Below are positions 36,475 to 46,424 of a stretch of 64,000 nucleotides of DNA, in pieces. How positions within the stretch are numbered: the stretch's first letter is position 1; every line of letters begins with the position of its first letter. The notes below the pieces were generated by a model that saw only the letters and a list, made by a program, of their open reading frames with translations, was not told where the DNA came from and did no database searches. The stretch lies in assembly GCA_019359045.1 (NCBI GenBank), contig JAHHIA010000016.1, forward strand, positions 1 to 64,000, written 5' to 3'. The DNA is from Scytolyngbya sp. HA4215-MV1 (lineage in GTDB: Bacteria > Cyanobacteriota > Cyanobacteriia > Leptolyngbyales > Leptolyngbyaceae). Both the position numbers and the translations under genes were made by a program.

Positions 36475-38754
36475 TTAAACCTTAGAGACTGAGATCGCGC
36501 TCACCTCCGGTTTGCGATCGAACAAAATCCGGGGTTTAAACAGAATCTTGAAGAGCAAAAATACTGATTGCAGCTCACCGGGCGTATTCCAGCGTTTCCA
36601 TTGTCCTGGACGACAAAACAGCATCTCGATGAGTGCTCGATGCTGACGTAGACTGAGATCCTCAAACATTAATCGGATTGTAGGAAACTCACTCTGCACT
36701 CCTATTTTGGTTACCCTTCCTTGCAAGGTTAACTGTGATTCCATAATTTCTAGGGATACCACTTGGGTTTCCAGTGGCAAGATTGCTGTGGGCAATGCTT
36801 CTGTGAGAGCCACCTCGACTCCCCCCTCAGACATCATCGTGGTTACGCCCCAAAAAGTGCGATTGTCCACTTGTATCCGCACCGTACGCCGCAGATCAAA
36901 CCAAGCAAATCCATCCGGTCGAGGCGCATCCAGCAAAACCAGCAAGGCAATTCCCAACATGATGAGATTGTAGGCACTCCACAACCAACCCAACCCAATC
37001 CCTTTTGCCTGCAAAGCTGTGATGGGATCAACTTCTGCCATCCACGCCCCTTTAATCATGCACAGCCCCAAGTTCCGCCAGAGACTGACTGCCGTAGCCA
37101 CAAACAACAAAATCAACGGTAGCGCCAGTTTCCAGTTGAAGACAAAACGATCGTTCGTCAAACCTTTAGGTGTCACCTTAAACCCTCGCGAGAAGGGCGC
37201 AAACATTGCCTGAATCACCGTAAATGCGATTGGAAATACCAACACCAGAGAATAAATATTGGACAAGATCAACGATCTCGATCGATAATTCAGCCAAGAA
37301 AACACACTCAACTGCACCACGTAATACGGCAGAAAGAAGTACATTAACTCATCTGTAGTCGCCCGAATCGGAATGATCTTCAAAAAAGAATAGGCCAACG
37401 GCATCAATAAGTAACCTGCCTGAGAAAAGGTCGTAAACCAGTGGAGCAAGCCCTCCAAATGCGCTAGGCGCTGAATTGGGCTTAAGCCAGAAATCGTGAG
37501 CGGATTGGCATCAATGAAAAATGCCTGTAATGTTCCCCTTGCCCAGCGCAAACGTTGTGTGGCATGGGCTGCCATGTTTTCTGTTGCCAGACCTGCACTC
37601 AGCTTTTCATCTAAGTAGACCAGTTGATAACCTTTGGCAGAAACTCGAATCCCTGTGAAATAGTCTTCACTTAGCGATTCGGTAACAAAGTAACCCGCCT
37701 CTTCCAGCGCTTTGCGCCGAATTACAAAAGAAGTACCCGAACAAATGACACTACCTGCTCCATCCCGAATCGGCTGAATCTGGCGATAGAACACCTCTTC
37801 TTCGGAGGTTAAAATGCTTTCTAAGCCTAGGTTACGGGCGATCGGGTCAGAATTGTAAAAGCTCTGCGGCGTTTGCACCAATGCCACTTGAGGATTTTGG
37901 AAAAAGCCCAGTGTGCGAGTCAAGAAATTGGTTGTTGGGATAAAATCCGCATCAAACACGACGATCAGTTCGCCTGTGGTATGCGCGATCGCATGGTTCA
38001 AATTTCCAGCTTTGGCATAGTGATTATCAGGACGAGTCATATACTCGCATCCCAAGGTTTCTGCTAGTTCCCTAACTTCCGGACGATGTGTATCATCTAA
38101 CACGTAAATTTTTTTATTGAGATACTCCATCGCCTGGCAGCCCATAATGGTGCGTTTCAGGATGAAGGTGGGTTCGTTGTAGGTAGGGATCAACACTTCG
38201 ACCGTCGGCGCATAGGTGCCATCTAACACAGCTTGCGAAACTTGGTCGGCTTCCCGTTTGCGATCACGAATTCGCAACATCAACACAAGCTGAATGATGC
38301 CGTTACTCAGTGCCAGCATTTCTAGGAAAAACAGCCCCAAGCTAAAAATGCCATTTTGGGGATCACTTAAGTTGAGCGTAGATAGCGCTCTCCAGAGTAC
38401 ATAGCGCGTTGTCAAAACTAATAAAATGCCACCGACCACCCACCGGGACCAATTCTGAGGCCTGGGTGAAGCCTTCATCACTCCCAACGCAACTACTAAC
38501 GCCAAAACGGACGGGAAAAGCAAATATTCACCCGTTACCATCGGCACTTTTAGCCAGAGGGGTGGGTGTTCTTGAAGGGCATTCAGTTGAGCAAAAATCC
38601 GGGTGATTTTGCCCTCTTTGGCAAACCAAGCAGTGCAAATTGCCCCTGTCAACACAATCGTACTCAACATCACCACAGTTGCCCATTGCGGGCGAACTAT
38701 TGCTTTAGATTGTTGCTTCTCTAGGCTTGAACTTGCAGGTAAAGAAACCTTCAT
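36475..38754 (-). CDS. bcsA: BcsA-type cellulose synthase / family 2 glycosyltransferase
   Basis: The 759-residue protein begins with membrane helices, then a GT2 domain with TYNEP, DDTHRPE, DADFIPT, a TPQSFYN segment, SEDYFTG (the catalytic Asp region) and QRLRWARG (Q-x-x-R-W). More membrane helices follow, and a C-terminal part resembles the c-di-GMP-binding PilZ domain (about residues 610-730). It would make beta-1,4-glucan and translocate it, regulated by c-di-GMP. The PilZ motif is only partly recognisable. No bcsB or other cellulose gene is adjacent, unlike in many proteobacteria; cyanobacteria often use other partners. Confidence 0.9.
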   Translation of the reverse strand: MKVSLPASSSLEKQQSKAIVRPQWATVVMLSTIVLTGAICTAWFAKEGKITRIFAQLNALQEHPPLWLKVPMVTGEYLLFPSVLALVVALGVMKASPRPQNWSRWVVGGILLVLTTRYVLWRALSTLNLSDPQNGIFSLGLFFLEMLALSNGIIQLVLMLRIRDRKREADQVSQAVLDGTYAPTVEVLIPTYNEPTFILKRTIMGCQAMEYLNKKIYVLDDTHRPEVRELAETLGCEYMTRPDNHYAKAGNLNHAIAHTTGELIVVFDADFIPTTNFLTRTLGFFQNPQVALVQTPQSFYNSDPIARNLGLESILTSEEEVFYRQIQPIRDGAGSVICSGTSFVIRRKALEEAGYFVTESLSEDYFTGIRVSAKGYQLVYLDEKLSAGLATENMAAHATQRLRWARGTLQAFFIDANPLTISGLSPIQRLAHLEGLLHWFTTFSQAGYLLMPLAYSFLKIIPIRATTDELMYFFLPYYVVQLSVFSWLNYRSRSLILSNIYSLVLVFPIAFTVIQAMFAPFSRGFKVTPKGLTNDRFVFNWKLALPLILLFVATAVSLWRNLGLCMIKGAWMAEVDPITALQAKGIGLGWLWSAYNLIMLGIALLVLLDAPRPDGFAWFDLRRTVRIQVDNRTFWGVTTMMSEGGVEVALTEALPTAILPLETQVVSLEIMESQLTLQGRVTKIGVQSEFPTIRLMFEDLSLRQHRALIEMLFCRPGQWKRWNTPGELQSVFLLFKILFKPRILFDRKPEVSAISVSKV

Positions 38755-39536
38755 TCACTGAATCCTCCGAGATATTAATCGAAGAAAGAAAGAGACTGGC
38801 TGCTCAGAACCTTTTATGAAAGGGAAAATGATTCAGAACTCAATCACAGCTGAGCTTTCTCTGTTTTTAAAAAAACGTTTATCTGAAAGCTCCTTTTTAC
38901 AGTAAGAAAGCAATGAGTCTCCTTTTAAAACACCAATGTTAGGCATAAAGCCCGATAAGGCAAGAGATTTCGTTGCAAGGTGATTCCCAAATACTGCTGG
39001 CTTGGCTGAGGAACGAGAACCCAATAAGACCGTTTATTCTGTTATGGGGGCCTCGCATTGGTTAGATTACGTTTGCAGAAAGATTATGGATTGATATGGA
39101 AAATTCAACTCTCATCTACCATAAGAGCCTTTGCTGAGGATTTACTGAATCTCGCATTCCTATAGATTTATTCTAAGTAGCTGGACTAAATTAAAGATGT
39201 TTTTTGAGGGTCTCTACCGGGGGCGCAGCCCCCAAACCCCTTTCTGACAATTAATTAGCTACTACTCACTTATGGATGCAAGATCCCACATCCATTAAGA
39301 TGAATCCATTTTCGGTTGAATCTATCCTTCTTGAGGATGCCGAACCCAGTCACGCCAATCGCAAATTAGGGAGATAAGTAGGCGATGATATTTCAATCTA
39401 GGACGGGCAAACAGCACCATACCCATCGACTATTCTTCTGATAGGTACGTGATACCTTGCCTATCCTACGTGGGTTTTATGTTGCATTGCGTCTTCCTAC
39501 TTGCCCGACTCAAATTCACGTTTCAACCACATTGCC
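38755..39536. other. Gene-poor intergenic region with dispersed repeats
   Basis: These 782 bases contain no convincing gene. They hold a GGGGGCGCAGCCCCC hairpin (39219-39233), of a kind frequent in cyanobacterial genomes, and the first copy of repeat family 3 (39398-39500). The rest is AT-rich and unassigned. Confidence 0.55.
39398..39500 (+). repeat. Dispersed repeat family 3, copy 1
   Basis: The roughly 103-base block shares aligned segments with 44987-45092: TAGGAYGGGCAAA, CCCATCGAC, TATCCT-ACG-GGTTTAT and a TGCG-CTTCCT end. It is intergenic, just downstream of an 81-residue gene on the other strand. Confidence 0.55.
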
Positions 39537-39782
39537 CTAATTTAACGATGCAATGTAATAAGACGGTTGCTTCAACACTTCCATGCGCGCCATATTGCCC
39601 TGATAGTTTTCGTTAATGCTTCTTGCCCGTAATTGCAAATGAGCAGGGACGTAGCGCAAATCTACAGGCAATCCATGCATCAAGAAAAAAGATGCGAGTT
39701 GATCTGGATGAAGATAAATTCCTTCTTGATGCAATCGTTGCAAAATCGCCTCAAAGCTATGCCAATCAACTTCTTCCAACAT
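39537..39782 (-). CDS. Small conserved hypothetical protein
   Basis: The 81-residue protein begins MLEEVDWHSFEAILQRLHQ and has an amphipathic helical N-terminus and an ordinary hydrophilic middle. It has no membrane segment or Cys pairs. The composition looks like a real globular protein, and an apparent homologue among cyanobacterial hypothetical proteins is plausible, but I cannot name a domain. It stands alone between two repeat-rich spacers. Confidence 0.55.
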   Translation of the reverse strand: MLEEVDWHSFEAILQRLHQEGIYLHPDQLASFFLMHGLPVDLRYVPAHLQLRARSINENYQGNMARMEVLKQPSYYIASLN

Positions 39783-40690
39783 CGTCGCTCTCTGCCTCTT
39801 TGACCGTTTTCATAGCGAAGTGTATCTGATTTTGCTTCGGATTTCATGGGTAGCGATGCCGCAGCCGAGGAGGCGATGCTCAAGACGAGAACTTTACACC
39901 CCCGTGTTGCTGTTGAGCCTCATGCAGCCTTTCTACACTCAAAAAATAAAGTTTACGCATTGATGCGGAAGCGATCTGGAGGATTGATGTTAAATTAAGA
40001 AGGTCTATCTTCATGGAAGGTTGCATAGAGCGTTGAAACTCCTTTCCTTAACTGGATATCCTTGGCGACCGCTATGGTATCTAGAAATGAAATTGAAGCG
40101 GAAACGGCAGTGTGACCCCGCACTATCCTGGGTTGACCGATGTGAGGCACCCAGTATGAGCTGACCGATCTGTAACTTAAGGTTCGCAATGGGTAGCGAA
40201 TGACATCGCTGCATAGCAAATCAATTGTTTCTCTAGGCTTTTGCGAACTGGATCGGTCAAGTTCTCTTTTAGGAGAATATTTCAAATCAAATTCTTCAGA
40301 ACTCCTCCGTCGCTTGATAGATGTGGGGTCAAAGTTTTGTCGAAATCCTCAGGAGAAGCAGGCGCATGATGCTTTTCTTCTCTGATCCGAGGATATTTTG
40401 GGTCGTTTGAAAGATGACCGCAACTTCGGAATTTTGACCTATGCAGAAAGATGGAATTACTGGTAGATGAATGCAAAAAAAACACCGCATTCGCACCAGT
40501 CTATTAGTGCTGTCGATCGGTTCTGAGGTGCCAGCCTGGTTTCTACTTCAACAACTTTCTGCTCAGCAGAAATCTGGCTGTGGTTAGCGCTCGCGTTGTC
40601 TGAGTCTGCATGACCGCGATCGCTTCCAGGGAAATCTTGTGTCCAACTCCTGACTTTCTTTATGCTGTTCATCCTTTTTGGAGTGCAAAA
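39783..40690. other. Long intergenic region with possible coding relic
   Basis: These 908 bases hold no gene I trust. In one plus-strand frame (about 40203-40468) a peptide continues across a TGA at 40383-40385: it reads LLRRLIDVGSKF, then after the stop EDILGRLKDDRNFGILTYAE, and ends at a TAG near 40468. It may be a decayed small gene, source unknown. A minus-strand 96-codon frame at 39995-40285 is not convincing. Confidence 0.3.
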
Positions 40691-41893
40691 ATGTCTCAAT
40701 TGCTCAGTCACAAAATCGCACCCTCCCCCATGCCTGCTCAAATTAGCGTGGTCGATTTGATTGATGGCTACTTCACCGCCTATAACTCTGCGCGTTTACG
40801 AGAAATTTGCCACCTCTTGAGCCGCGAAGTGATGCAGCCAGGCGTCACTGTAGGACTCAGTTTATCGGGTGCGATGACCCCGGCAGGATTTGGGGTTTCT
40901 GTATTGGCGCCTCTAGTGCGCAACGGCTTTATTGACTGGATGATCAGTACGGGGGCAAACCTCTATCACGACATGCACTACGGTCTGGGGTTTAACCTGT
41001 ATGCCAGCAGTCCTTTCCTCGATGATGTAAAACTCCGCCAAGAAGGACGCATCCGGATTTACGACATTGTGTTTGAGTACGATGTCTTGCTAGAAACGGA
41101 TGCCTTTATCCGTAAAATTCTGTGGTCAGAGCCTTTCCAGCGGCGCATGGGTAGTGCAGAATTTCATCACTTGCTGGGCAAATATGTGCATGGCATAGAG
41201 CAGCAATTGGGGATTCAGCACCCCAGCTTGCTGGCAACTGCTTATGAATGTGGGGTGCCTATCTATACCTCATCTCCGGGGGATAGCTCGATTGGCATGA
41301 ATGTAGCGGCTTTAGCCCTGGAGGGATCAAAGCTGGTGATCGATCCATCGATGGATGTGAATGAAACCGCTGCGATCGCCTACGCAGCCCGTGAATCGGG
41401 TATTGCTGGTATGGAAGGCAAGAGCGCTGCGGTGATTATTGGCGGTGGCAGTCCCAAAAACTTTATGCTGCAAACCCAACCCCAATTGCATGAAGTATTG
41501 GGTCTAGAGGAACGGGGACATGACTACTTTGTTCAGATTACCGATGCTCGCCCCGATACGGGGGGGCTGTCTGGTGCTACTCCTAGTGAAGCGGTGAGTT
41601 GGGGGAAGGTCGATCCCGATGAGTTGCCGAACACGATCGTGTGCTACACCGATAGCACGATCGCCTTGCCCATCATGTCTGCCTATATCATCAATCAATG
41701 TGCCTCTCGTCCGCTGAAGCGCTTATACGATCGGCGCGATGAAATGCTAGCAAAACTCAAAGCGGACTATGATGCAGCTCGCTCCAGACCCTCGGATGCG
41801 GTCAAGCCACTCATTAACATTCCAGAAAGTGTGTTGCGAGAACCTGTTGCCACCTACCCTTGCGGCACTCCGATCCGCAACGGTCGGCACTAA
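40691..41893 (+). CDS. Deoxyhypusine synthase-like protein
   Basis: From ATG 40691 the protein has 401 residues. It has the family segments [16 protein letters not shown]-like ([15 protein letters not shown]) and the [15 protein letters not shown] region that bind NAD and spermidine in deoxyhypusine synthase, with the Lys and His/Asp residues of the C-terminal part. In bacteria, members of this family probably make homospermidine or related polyamines, as eIF5A is absent. The product here is not proven. The frame is open 27 codons upstream, but [11 protein letters not shown] has a better family start. It is convergent with dxs and shares a strong terminator with it. Confidence 0.85.
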   Translation: MSQLLSHKIAPSPMPAQISVVDLIDGYFTAYNSARLREICHLLSREVMQPGVTVGLSLSGAMTPAGFGVSVLAPLVRNGFIDWMISTGANLYHDMHYGLGFNLYASSPFLDDVKLRQEGRIRIYDIVFEYDVLLETDAFIRKILWSEPFQRRMGSAEFHHLLGKYVHGIEQQLGIQHPSLLATAYECGVPIYTSSPGDSSIGMNVAALALEGSKLVIDPSMDVNETAAIAYAARESGIAGMEGKSAAVIIGGGSPKNFMLQTQPQLHEVLGLEERGHDYFVQITDARPDTGGLSGATPSEAVSWGKVDPDELPNTIVCYTDSTIALPIMSAYIINQCASRPLKRLYDRRDEMLAKLKADYDAARSRPSDAVKPLINIPESVLREPVATYPCGTPIRNGRH

Positions 41894-41938
41894 TCGATCG
41901 ATTTGATGAGAGATGCGTGATCTTCATCTCTTTGAAGC

Positions 41939-41992
41939 AAAAGCGGGGATTGTTGAATGCTTTGCTGAGCATTCAACAATCCCCGCTTTTTG
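41939..41992. terminator. Strong bidirectional terminator between the DHS-like gene and dxs
   Basis: The arms AAAAGCGGGGATTGTTGAAT (41939 on) and ATTCAACAATCCCCGCTTTT (to about 41991) pair perfectly over more than 20 bases around a short loop, with A- and T-runs on the outside. It serves both convergent genes. Confidence 0.95.
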
Positions 41993-42019
41993 TTAGAATC
42001 AATCCCCAATTGGCTGAAG

Positions 42020-43927
42020 TTAAACTCCTACAGCGGAAGGCTGTTTGCTAAACAACTTGAGAATACGTTCTGCCATTTGGGAGGGCGTTAACCCTAATTC
42101 GACCTTTGATTGCTCAGGGGTCGCATGATCAACCAGTACATCGGGGACACCGATGCGAGTCAAAGAGATAGTGAGGTCTGCATCCAGCAGCGCCTCTGCT
42201 ACTGCTGAACCGAAGCCACCCGGTAGACAGCCTTCTTCCAGCGTGACAACTCGCCCAATGCGTTGGGCTAATGGCAAAATCAGGTCGGTATCCAGGGGTT
42301 TGGCAAACCGTGCATTGACTACTGTGGCATCCACGCCATGCTCATGTAGGATTTCTGCCGTTTGCATGGCGGGGTAGACCATGGATCCATAGGCCACGAG
42401 TAAGACATCATCACCATTGCGGAGGATCTCCCCTTTGCCGATCGGCAGCGGTTCCCATCCTTCTTCCATCAACGGTGCGCCATAGCCATTGCCTCTGGGG
42501 TAGCGCATCGCGATCGGTCCTTCTGTGTGCTCAATCCCGGTGACCAACATCCGCTGCAACTCAGCTTCGTCTTTGGGCGCCATCAGTACCATATTCGGGA
42601 TGCAGCGCAGATAAGCAATGTCATACATGCCTTGGTGGGTGGGACCATCCGCCCCCACAATGCCTGCCCGATCCATGCAGAAAAAGACAGGGAGCTTTTG
42701 AATACAGATGTCATGGATAATCTGATCAAAGGCGCGTTGCAAGAAGGTGGAGTAAATCGTCACAACGGGGCGTACCCCTTCGCAGGCTAGACCACCTGCC
42801 AGAGTGACGGCATGCTGTTCTGCAATGCCCACATCGATATATTGGTCGGGTACACGTTTTTGCAAGATATCCAGTCCGGTGCCAGTCGCCATGGCAGCTG
42901 TAATGCCGATGACTTTGGGATTATTTTCGGCAATTTTGGTCAGGGTTTCGCCAAACACCTTGGAGTAACTGGGCGGTTTGGGCTTGCTGGAGGGAACGGC
43001 TTTGCCCGTTGCCAGGTTAAAGGGAGACTGGGCATGGTAGCCGACCTGGTCAGCTTCGGCGATCGCATAACCTTTACCTTTTACCGTTGCCACATGCACT
43101 AGTACCGGACCCGTGTGCTTGTGGGCTTCCTGGAACGTTGCCATTAACTCTGCCAGATTATGCCCATCGATCGGACCCATATAGGTAAAGCCCAGTTCTT
43201 CAAACACTGCTCCCACCTTGGGCACTGCCAGTCGTTTCATCCCTTCCTTGATTCGATCCAGTTCGGGTGAAAGCGAATCTCCCACAAACGGCAAATGCTT
43301 GAACTGCTCTTGCAAATTTTCTGAGAGGAATTGGACAGGTGGGCTGAGCCGCATCTTGTTCAGATAGCGCGGAATGGCGCCGACATTGGGCGAAATGGAC
43401 ATTTCATTGTCGTTCAGCACCACCAGGAGATTGGTTTTGGGCAAATGCCCAGCATGGTTGATGGCTTCCAGTGCCATACCGCCAGTCAGCGCGCCATCGC
43501 CAATCACTGCGACCACTTTGGACTTTTCGCCGCGCATGTCCCGTGCCAGTGCCATGCCCAGCGCCGCTGAAATGCTAGTAGAGGCGTGTCCGGCACCAAA
43601 GTGATCAAACTTACTTTCGCAGCGCTTGAGGTAGCCAGCTACCCCTTCTTTCTGACGTAGGGTATGAAAGTCGGAATAGCGACCTGTCAAGAGCTTGTGA
43701 GGATACGCTTGATGCCCCACGTCCCAAACTACTTTGTCACGATCGAGATCTAAAGTTTGATAGAGTGCCAGGGTCAACTCCACAACTCCCAAACCAGGTC
43801 CGAGGTGTCCGCCACTTGCTGCCACCGTTTGCAGATGCTTTTCACGGATCTGACGGGCAACTTGCTGAAGTTGGTAAATCGACAGACCATGCAACTGGTT
43901 TGGATGGGTGATTTCACTCAGATGCAT
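42020..43927 (-). CDS. dxs: 1-deoxy-D-xylulose-5-phosphate synthase
   Basis: From ATG 43927 the protein has 635 residues, the family norm. The thiamine-diphosphate motif [20 protein letters not shown] with NDN downstream, and the transketolase-like [15 protein letters not shown] segment, are clear. DXS joins pyruvate and glyceraldehyde-3-phosphate as the first committed step of the MEP pathway to isoprenoids, carotenoids and the phytol tail of chlorophyll. The frame is open 16 codons upstream, but the family starts MHLSEITHP. Confidence 0.98.
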   Translation of the reverse strand: MHLSEITHPNQLHGLSIYQLQQVARQIREKHLQTVAASGGHLGPGLGVVELTLALYQTLDLDRDKVVWDVGHQAYPHKLLTGRYSDFHTLRQKEGVAGYLKRCESKFDHFGAGHASTSISAALGMALARDMRGEKSKVVAVIGDGALTGGMALEAINHAGHLPKTNLLVVLNDNEMSISPNVGAIPRYLNKMRLSPPVQFLSENLQEQFKHLPFVGDSLSPELDRIKEGMKRLAVPKVGAVFEELGFTYMGPIDGHNLAELMATFQEAHKHTGPVLVHVATVKGKGYAIAEADQVGYHAQSPFNLATGKAVPSSKPKPPSYSKVFGETLTKIAENNPKVIGITAAMATGTGLDILQKRVPDQYIDVGIAEQHAVTLAGGLACEGVRPVVTIYSTFLQRAFDQIIHDICIQKLPVFFCMDRAGIVGADGPTHQGMYDIAYLRCIPNMVLMAPKDEAELQRMLVTGIEHTEGPIAMRYPRGNGYGAPLMEEGWEPLPIGKGEILRNGDDVLLVAYGSMVYPAMQTAEILHEHGVDATVVNARFAKPLDTDLILPLAQRIGRVVTLEEGCLPGGFGSAVAEALLDADLTISLTRIGVPDVLVDHATPEQSKVELGLTPSQMAERILKLFSKQPSAVGV

Positions 43928-44311
43928 ACAGGCATACCTTCCTAGCTTATCAAGGTGAGTTATTACCCTTTTCACTGTAATGGATTCGGGGGACTGAATT
44001 CAGACACGATCGATGCAGAGATACAAAAAGTAGTGAGGAATGCATAGGTTGTTGGGCTGCCTCAGATCCGTCAGAATAGGACAGGATAAGGTTCTATGAT
44101 CGATTGACCCCAATCAAGATCGTTGGGATGATTTGTAAGAGTATTTTGGCAAAGGGCGATACGCCTTTACAAACTACTCGCTTTTGGGTGTTGCTGAAAA
44201 GCAGGATGATTTGGAACGAAGTTTCAAATCATTCAGCATCATTTTCATCCCGTTGTTGAGCAACGCCCGCTTTTGCGATTTGATATCACTTAGTAGGTTG
44301 AAAGGCACGCT
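43928..44311. other. Spacer between dxs and the cysteine-repeat gene, with repeat copy B
   Basis: The 384 bases between divergent genes contain hairpin repeat family 1 copy B at 44206-44232 and otherwise no gene. A GGGTGTTGCTGAAA stretch precedes the hairpin, as in copy A. Confidence 0.55.
44206..44232 (+). repeat. Hairpin repeat family 1, copy B
   Basis: The arms ATGATTTGGAAC and GTTTCAAATCAT pair around a GAA loop. The core GGAACGAAGTTT is identical to copy A, while the stem bases differ (ATTT for AATT) on both sides together, which keeps base pairing. Confidence 0.75.
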
Positions 44312-44914
44312 ATGACTCATCAACTTTACCCTTCTAAACTGGCTCCCCGTTTCAGACGATCGCTTTCACTAGGAGTGATTATCGGATTCGCAACGATTTC
44401 GTTCCCTTTTGCCCCCGCCAGTGCTCGCAATGTTTATGAAAGCTGTGCCACCAATCTGCTGACCGTTGGAATTGCGAAGGAAGATACGGCGATCGCCTGT
44501 TCCGAAGCCCTTTATCCCCAAGATGTGGGCAGGTGTGTGGTCAAAATTAGTCATGAATCCAACATTACGGCGCTGGATGCTCTTGCCGCTTGTAGACGAG
44601 TCCGCCGCCCGACCGAACTCGCCAGTTGTGTGAACGAGATTCGAAGCGAAATCAAAGATTCCGCCACTGTAGAAGTGCTGGACAACTGTCGCCGCAGCTT
44701 GTTGCCAACTCGCTTTTCGAGTTGTGTTGTTGGGATCAGTCGCCGCACCGCCCTGACTGCGACTCCAGTGATGAATATTTGCATTAGTGGGAGCGACACC
44801 CCTCGCGATTTTGGCCCAACGTTCATCCCGGTTGGGGCATCTGTGACGCCGACCTCATCTGAGGTTCCGAGTTCAGAAACCGCTCCTGCTGAGACACCTG
44901 CGGTGCCCAAATGA
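44312..44914 (+). CDS. Secreted cysteine-repeat protein of unknown function
   Basis: The 200-residue protein has a signal peptide (about residues 15-38, ending PASA-RN). The mature part repeats a unit C-x11-C followed by about 18 residues to the next Cys, three times (starting CSEALYPQDVGRC, CRRVRRPTELASC and CRRSLLPTRFSSC), with a period of 31-32 residues. It then has a Pro/Ser/Thr-rich tail. The paired Cys suggest disulphide-linked repeats in the periplasm or outer surface. I do not recognise a function. It stands alone. Confidence 0.75.
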   Translation: MTHQLYPSKLAPRFRRSLSLGVIIGFATISFPFAPASARNVYESCATNLLTVGIAKEDTAIACSEALYPQDVGRCVVKISHESNITALDALAACRRVRRPTELASCVNEIRSEIKDSATVEVLDNCRRSLLPTRFSSCVVGISRRTALTATPVMNICISGSDTPRDFGPTFIPVGASVTPTSSEVPSSETAPAETPAVPK

Positions 44915-44986
44915 TGAAAGGCTATGACCCTAGACGTAGACGGCCCTCGATCGCCGTTTCTTGATCAGTCGGTAATTACCATTTAA

Positions 44987-45092
44987 CATAGGATGGGCAA
45001 AGGGCATCGACTTGCCCATCGACCAGCCTAAGGATGGGCATGCCATACTTTGCTTATCCTTACGGGGTTTATATCGAACTGCGCCTTCCTCC
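44987..45092 (+). repeat. Dispersed repeat family 3, copy 2
   Basis: The block starting TAGGATGGGCAAAGGGCATC shows colinear matching segments with 39398-39500 over about 105 bases, in the same orientation. Both copies lie in intergenic DNA beside short genes. Confidence 0.55.
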
Positions 45093-45163
45093 TGATGAGG
45101 CTCAGATTCCCTTCAGCCAATTACCCAGTAACGATGGCTCCAAATTCCAACCAGATTTTGATT

Positions 45164-45526
45164 TTACGAATCTTTATCCCGCAGTTTTTCTAATTCCATC
45201 CGGATGGCTGCGATTTGCTCAGTCAACTCGTGGAGTTCTCCTTGCACCTCGGGTGTTGCGGTTGTGCTCGATGGAGGGGTTGCAGTTGCCGAAGCCTGCC
45301 CCCCACGCTGAGACAAGACCGTGTCTACAAAGCTACGGGCTTCCTGTTCAGTCACCAAACCTTTCTCAGCCCATTCCTCGGTCAATTGGGTCAGGTCAAG
45401 CCGCAATTTGGTCAGATTTTCTTCTCGCTTTTGGGGATCTTGCAGAATTTCGATTAAAGAAGCCGTTGCTCCTAAGGTTACTCGAAATCCCTTTTGCAAT
45501 AACTGAACGAGGATGTCGGAATTCAT
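45164..45526 (-). CDS. Phasin-like coiled-coil protein
   Basis: The 120-residue protein starts MNSDILVQLLQKGFRVTLGA and has a helix with a heptad-like run (LTKLRLDLTQLTEEWAEKG). It then has a Ser/Thr/Ala/Pro-rich linker and a second coiled-coil (ELHELTEQIAAIRMELEKL). This architecture resembles phasin-family proteins that coat polyhydroxyalkanoate granules or other hydrophobic surfaces. A regulatory or structural role is inferred only. The plus-strand 170-residue frame over it is a shadow. Confidence 0.65.
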   Translation of the reverse strand: MNSDILVQLLQKGFRVTLGATASLIEILQDPQKREENLTKLRLDLTQLTEEWAEKGLVTEQEARSFVDTVLSQRGGQASATATPPSSTTATPEVQGELHELTEQIAAIRMELEKLRDKDS

Positions 45527-45839
45527 TGATTAAACAAACCTGTTGAAGATTCACAGATTCTACACTTTGGAAAAATTGTAGCAACTTTAAAAAAGCTAAA
45601 TCTTTATGATCTAGCTCTAGTAATTTTCTACCGTGCTTGTTGCCCCCAAGCTTTCTCCTTCCAGAGTTCTCTATAAAATCTTTCCACCTAACGCCTAGCA
45701 ACCTGCATGGCACCATGATTGTCGAATTTGCGCTTTACTAGTGCTAGCGTTTCATCTCCTTTGCCTCCTCTTTTGATTGCTTTTTTGTTGAGCATATAGC
45801 TAAGTAGCTAGGTGTAGAAAAGCTCGGGTATGTCAAGGC
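45527..45839. other. Intergenic region upstream of the phasin-like gene
   Basis: These 313 AT-rich bases before the IS630 relic show no gene or RNA that I can support. Confidence 0.5.
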
Positions 45840-46350
45840 TTATGAAGGAGCCAATTTGGAGGAAAATTGGAATCGTTGTGCTGGATAGCCCCCCGCTTGT
45901 GCTCTGGTATCAACAGCCTCAATCACGGCATCAGCCAAATCCAGTTCATCTTCAAACATTTTCCCTCTCAATTCGTGGTTTTTTAGCTGATGCCACTCGG
46001 TTTCAATTGGATTCATCTCTGAGCAGTATTCGGGTAAGCAGAAGAGGTAGAGTCCACAAGATTGCCACTCTGGCCATTTTGCCTTCACTCGTTTGCTGGT
46101 AGGAGGCGGACCATTCTCTTGAACAATCACCCGTATTCTGCCTGTTTGCTCGAACTGTTGTTTGGCTTGGACACACCTACTCACCCATCATCGTGATGTA
46201 GCGGTCTCCATCAAAACTGCTTACCACCAAGCAATAGACAAAGCTCACCAACGGTTGTAACAATCCCAAAATGTAATGTGCCTGCCCCGGCGATGGGTTT
46301 GTTCGATGCGCTTCTGCTCACCTCTGAAGAAGTATGGCAGTAGCCAGCCC
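45840..46350 (-). pseudogene. IS630-family transposase relic with frameshifts
   Basis: The minus strand reads pieces of one IS630/Tc1-type transposase in three frames. One piece reads GEQKRIEQTHRRGRHITFWD, another VSFVYCLVVSSFDGDRYITM, and the last is the 114-residue C-terminal frame with IRVIVQENGPP, WPEWQSCGLYLFCLPEYCSE and MNPIETEWHQLKNHEL. The last piece holds the DDE-type Glu region. Two frame changes and a stop (TAG) lie between them, and no ends are apparent, so the copy is dead. The N-terminal part is missing. It separates the phasin-like gene from nblS. Confidence 0.8.
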
Positions 46351-46424
46351 AGTTAGGACGTACGCTATAACAACTTCTACAGATACCATCCTAGTTCATT
46401 GCCGATGTGATTGAATCCACGATC

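Noticed and set aside
39995-40285. 96-codon minus-strand open frame
   Set aside because: It has no recognisable domain or ribosome site, and the residue composition resembles random translation.
45034-45546. 170-codon plus-strand frame over the phasin-like gene
   Set aside because: The minus-strand frame has a sensible start, coiled-coil pattern and family likeness; the plus frame begins in the repeat family 3 copy.
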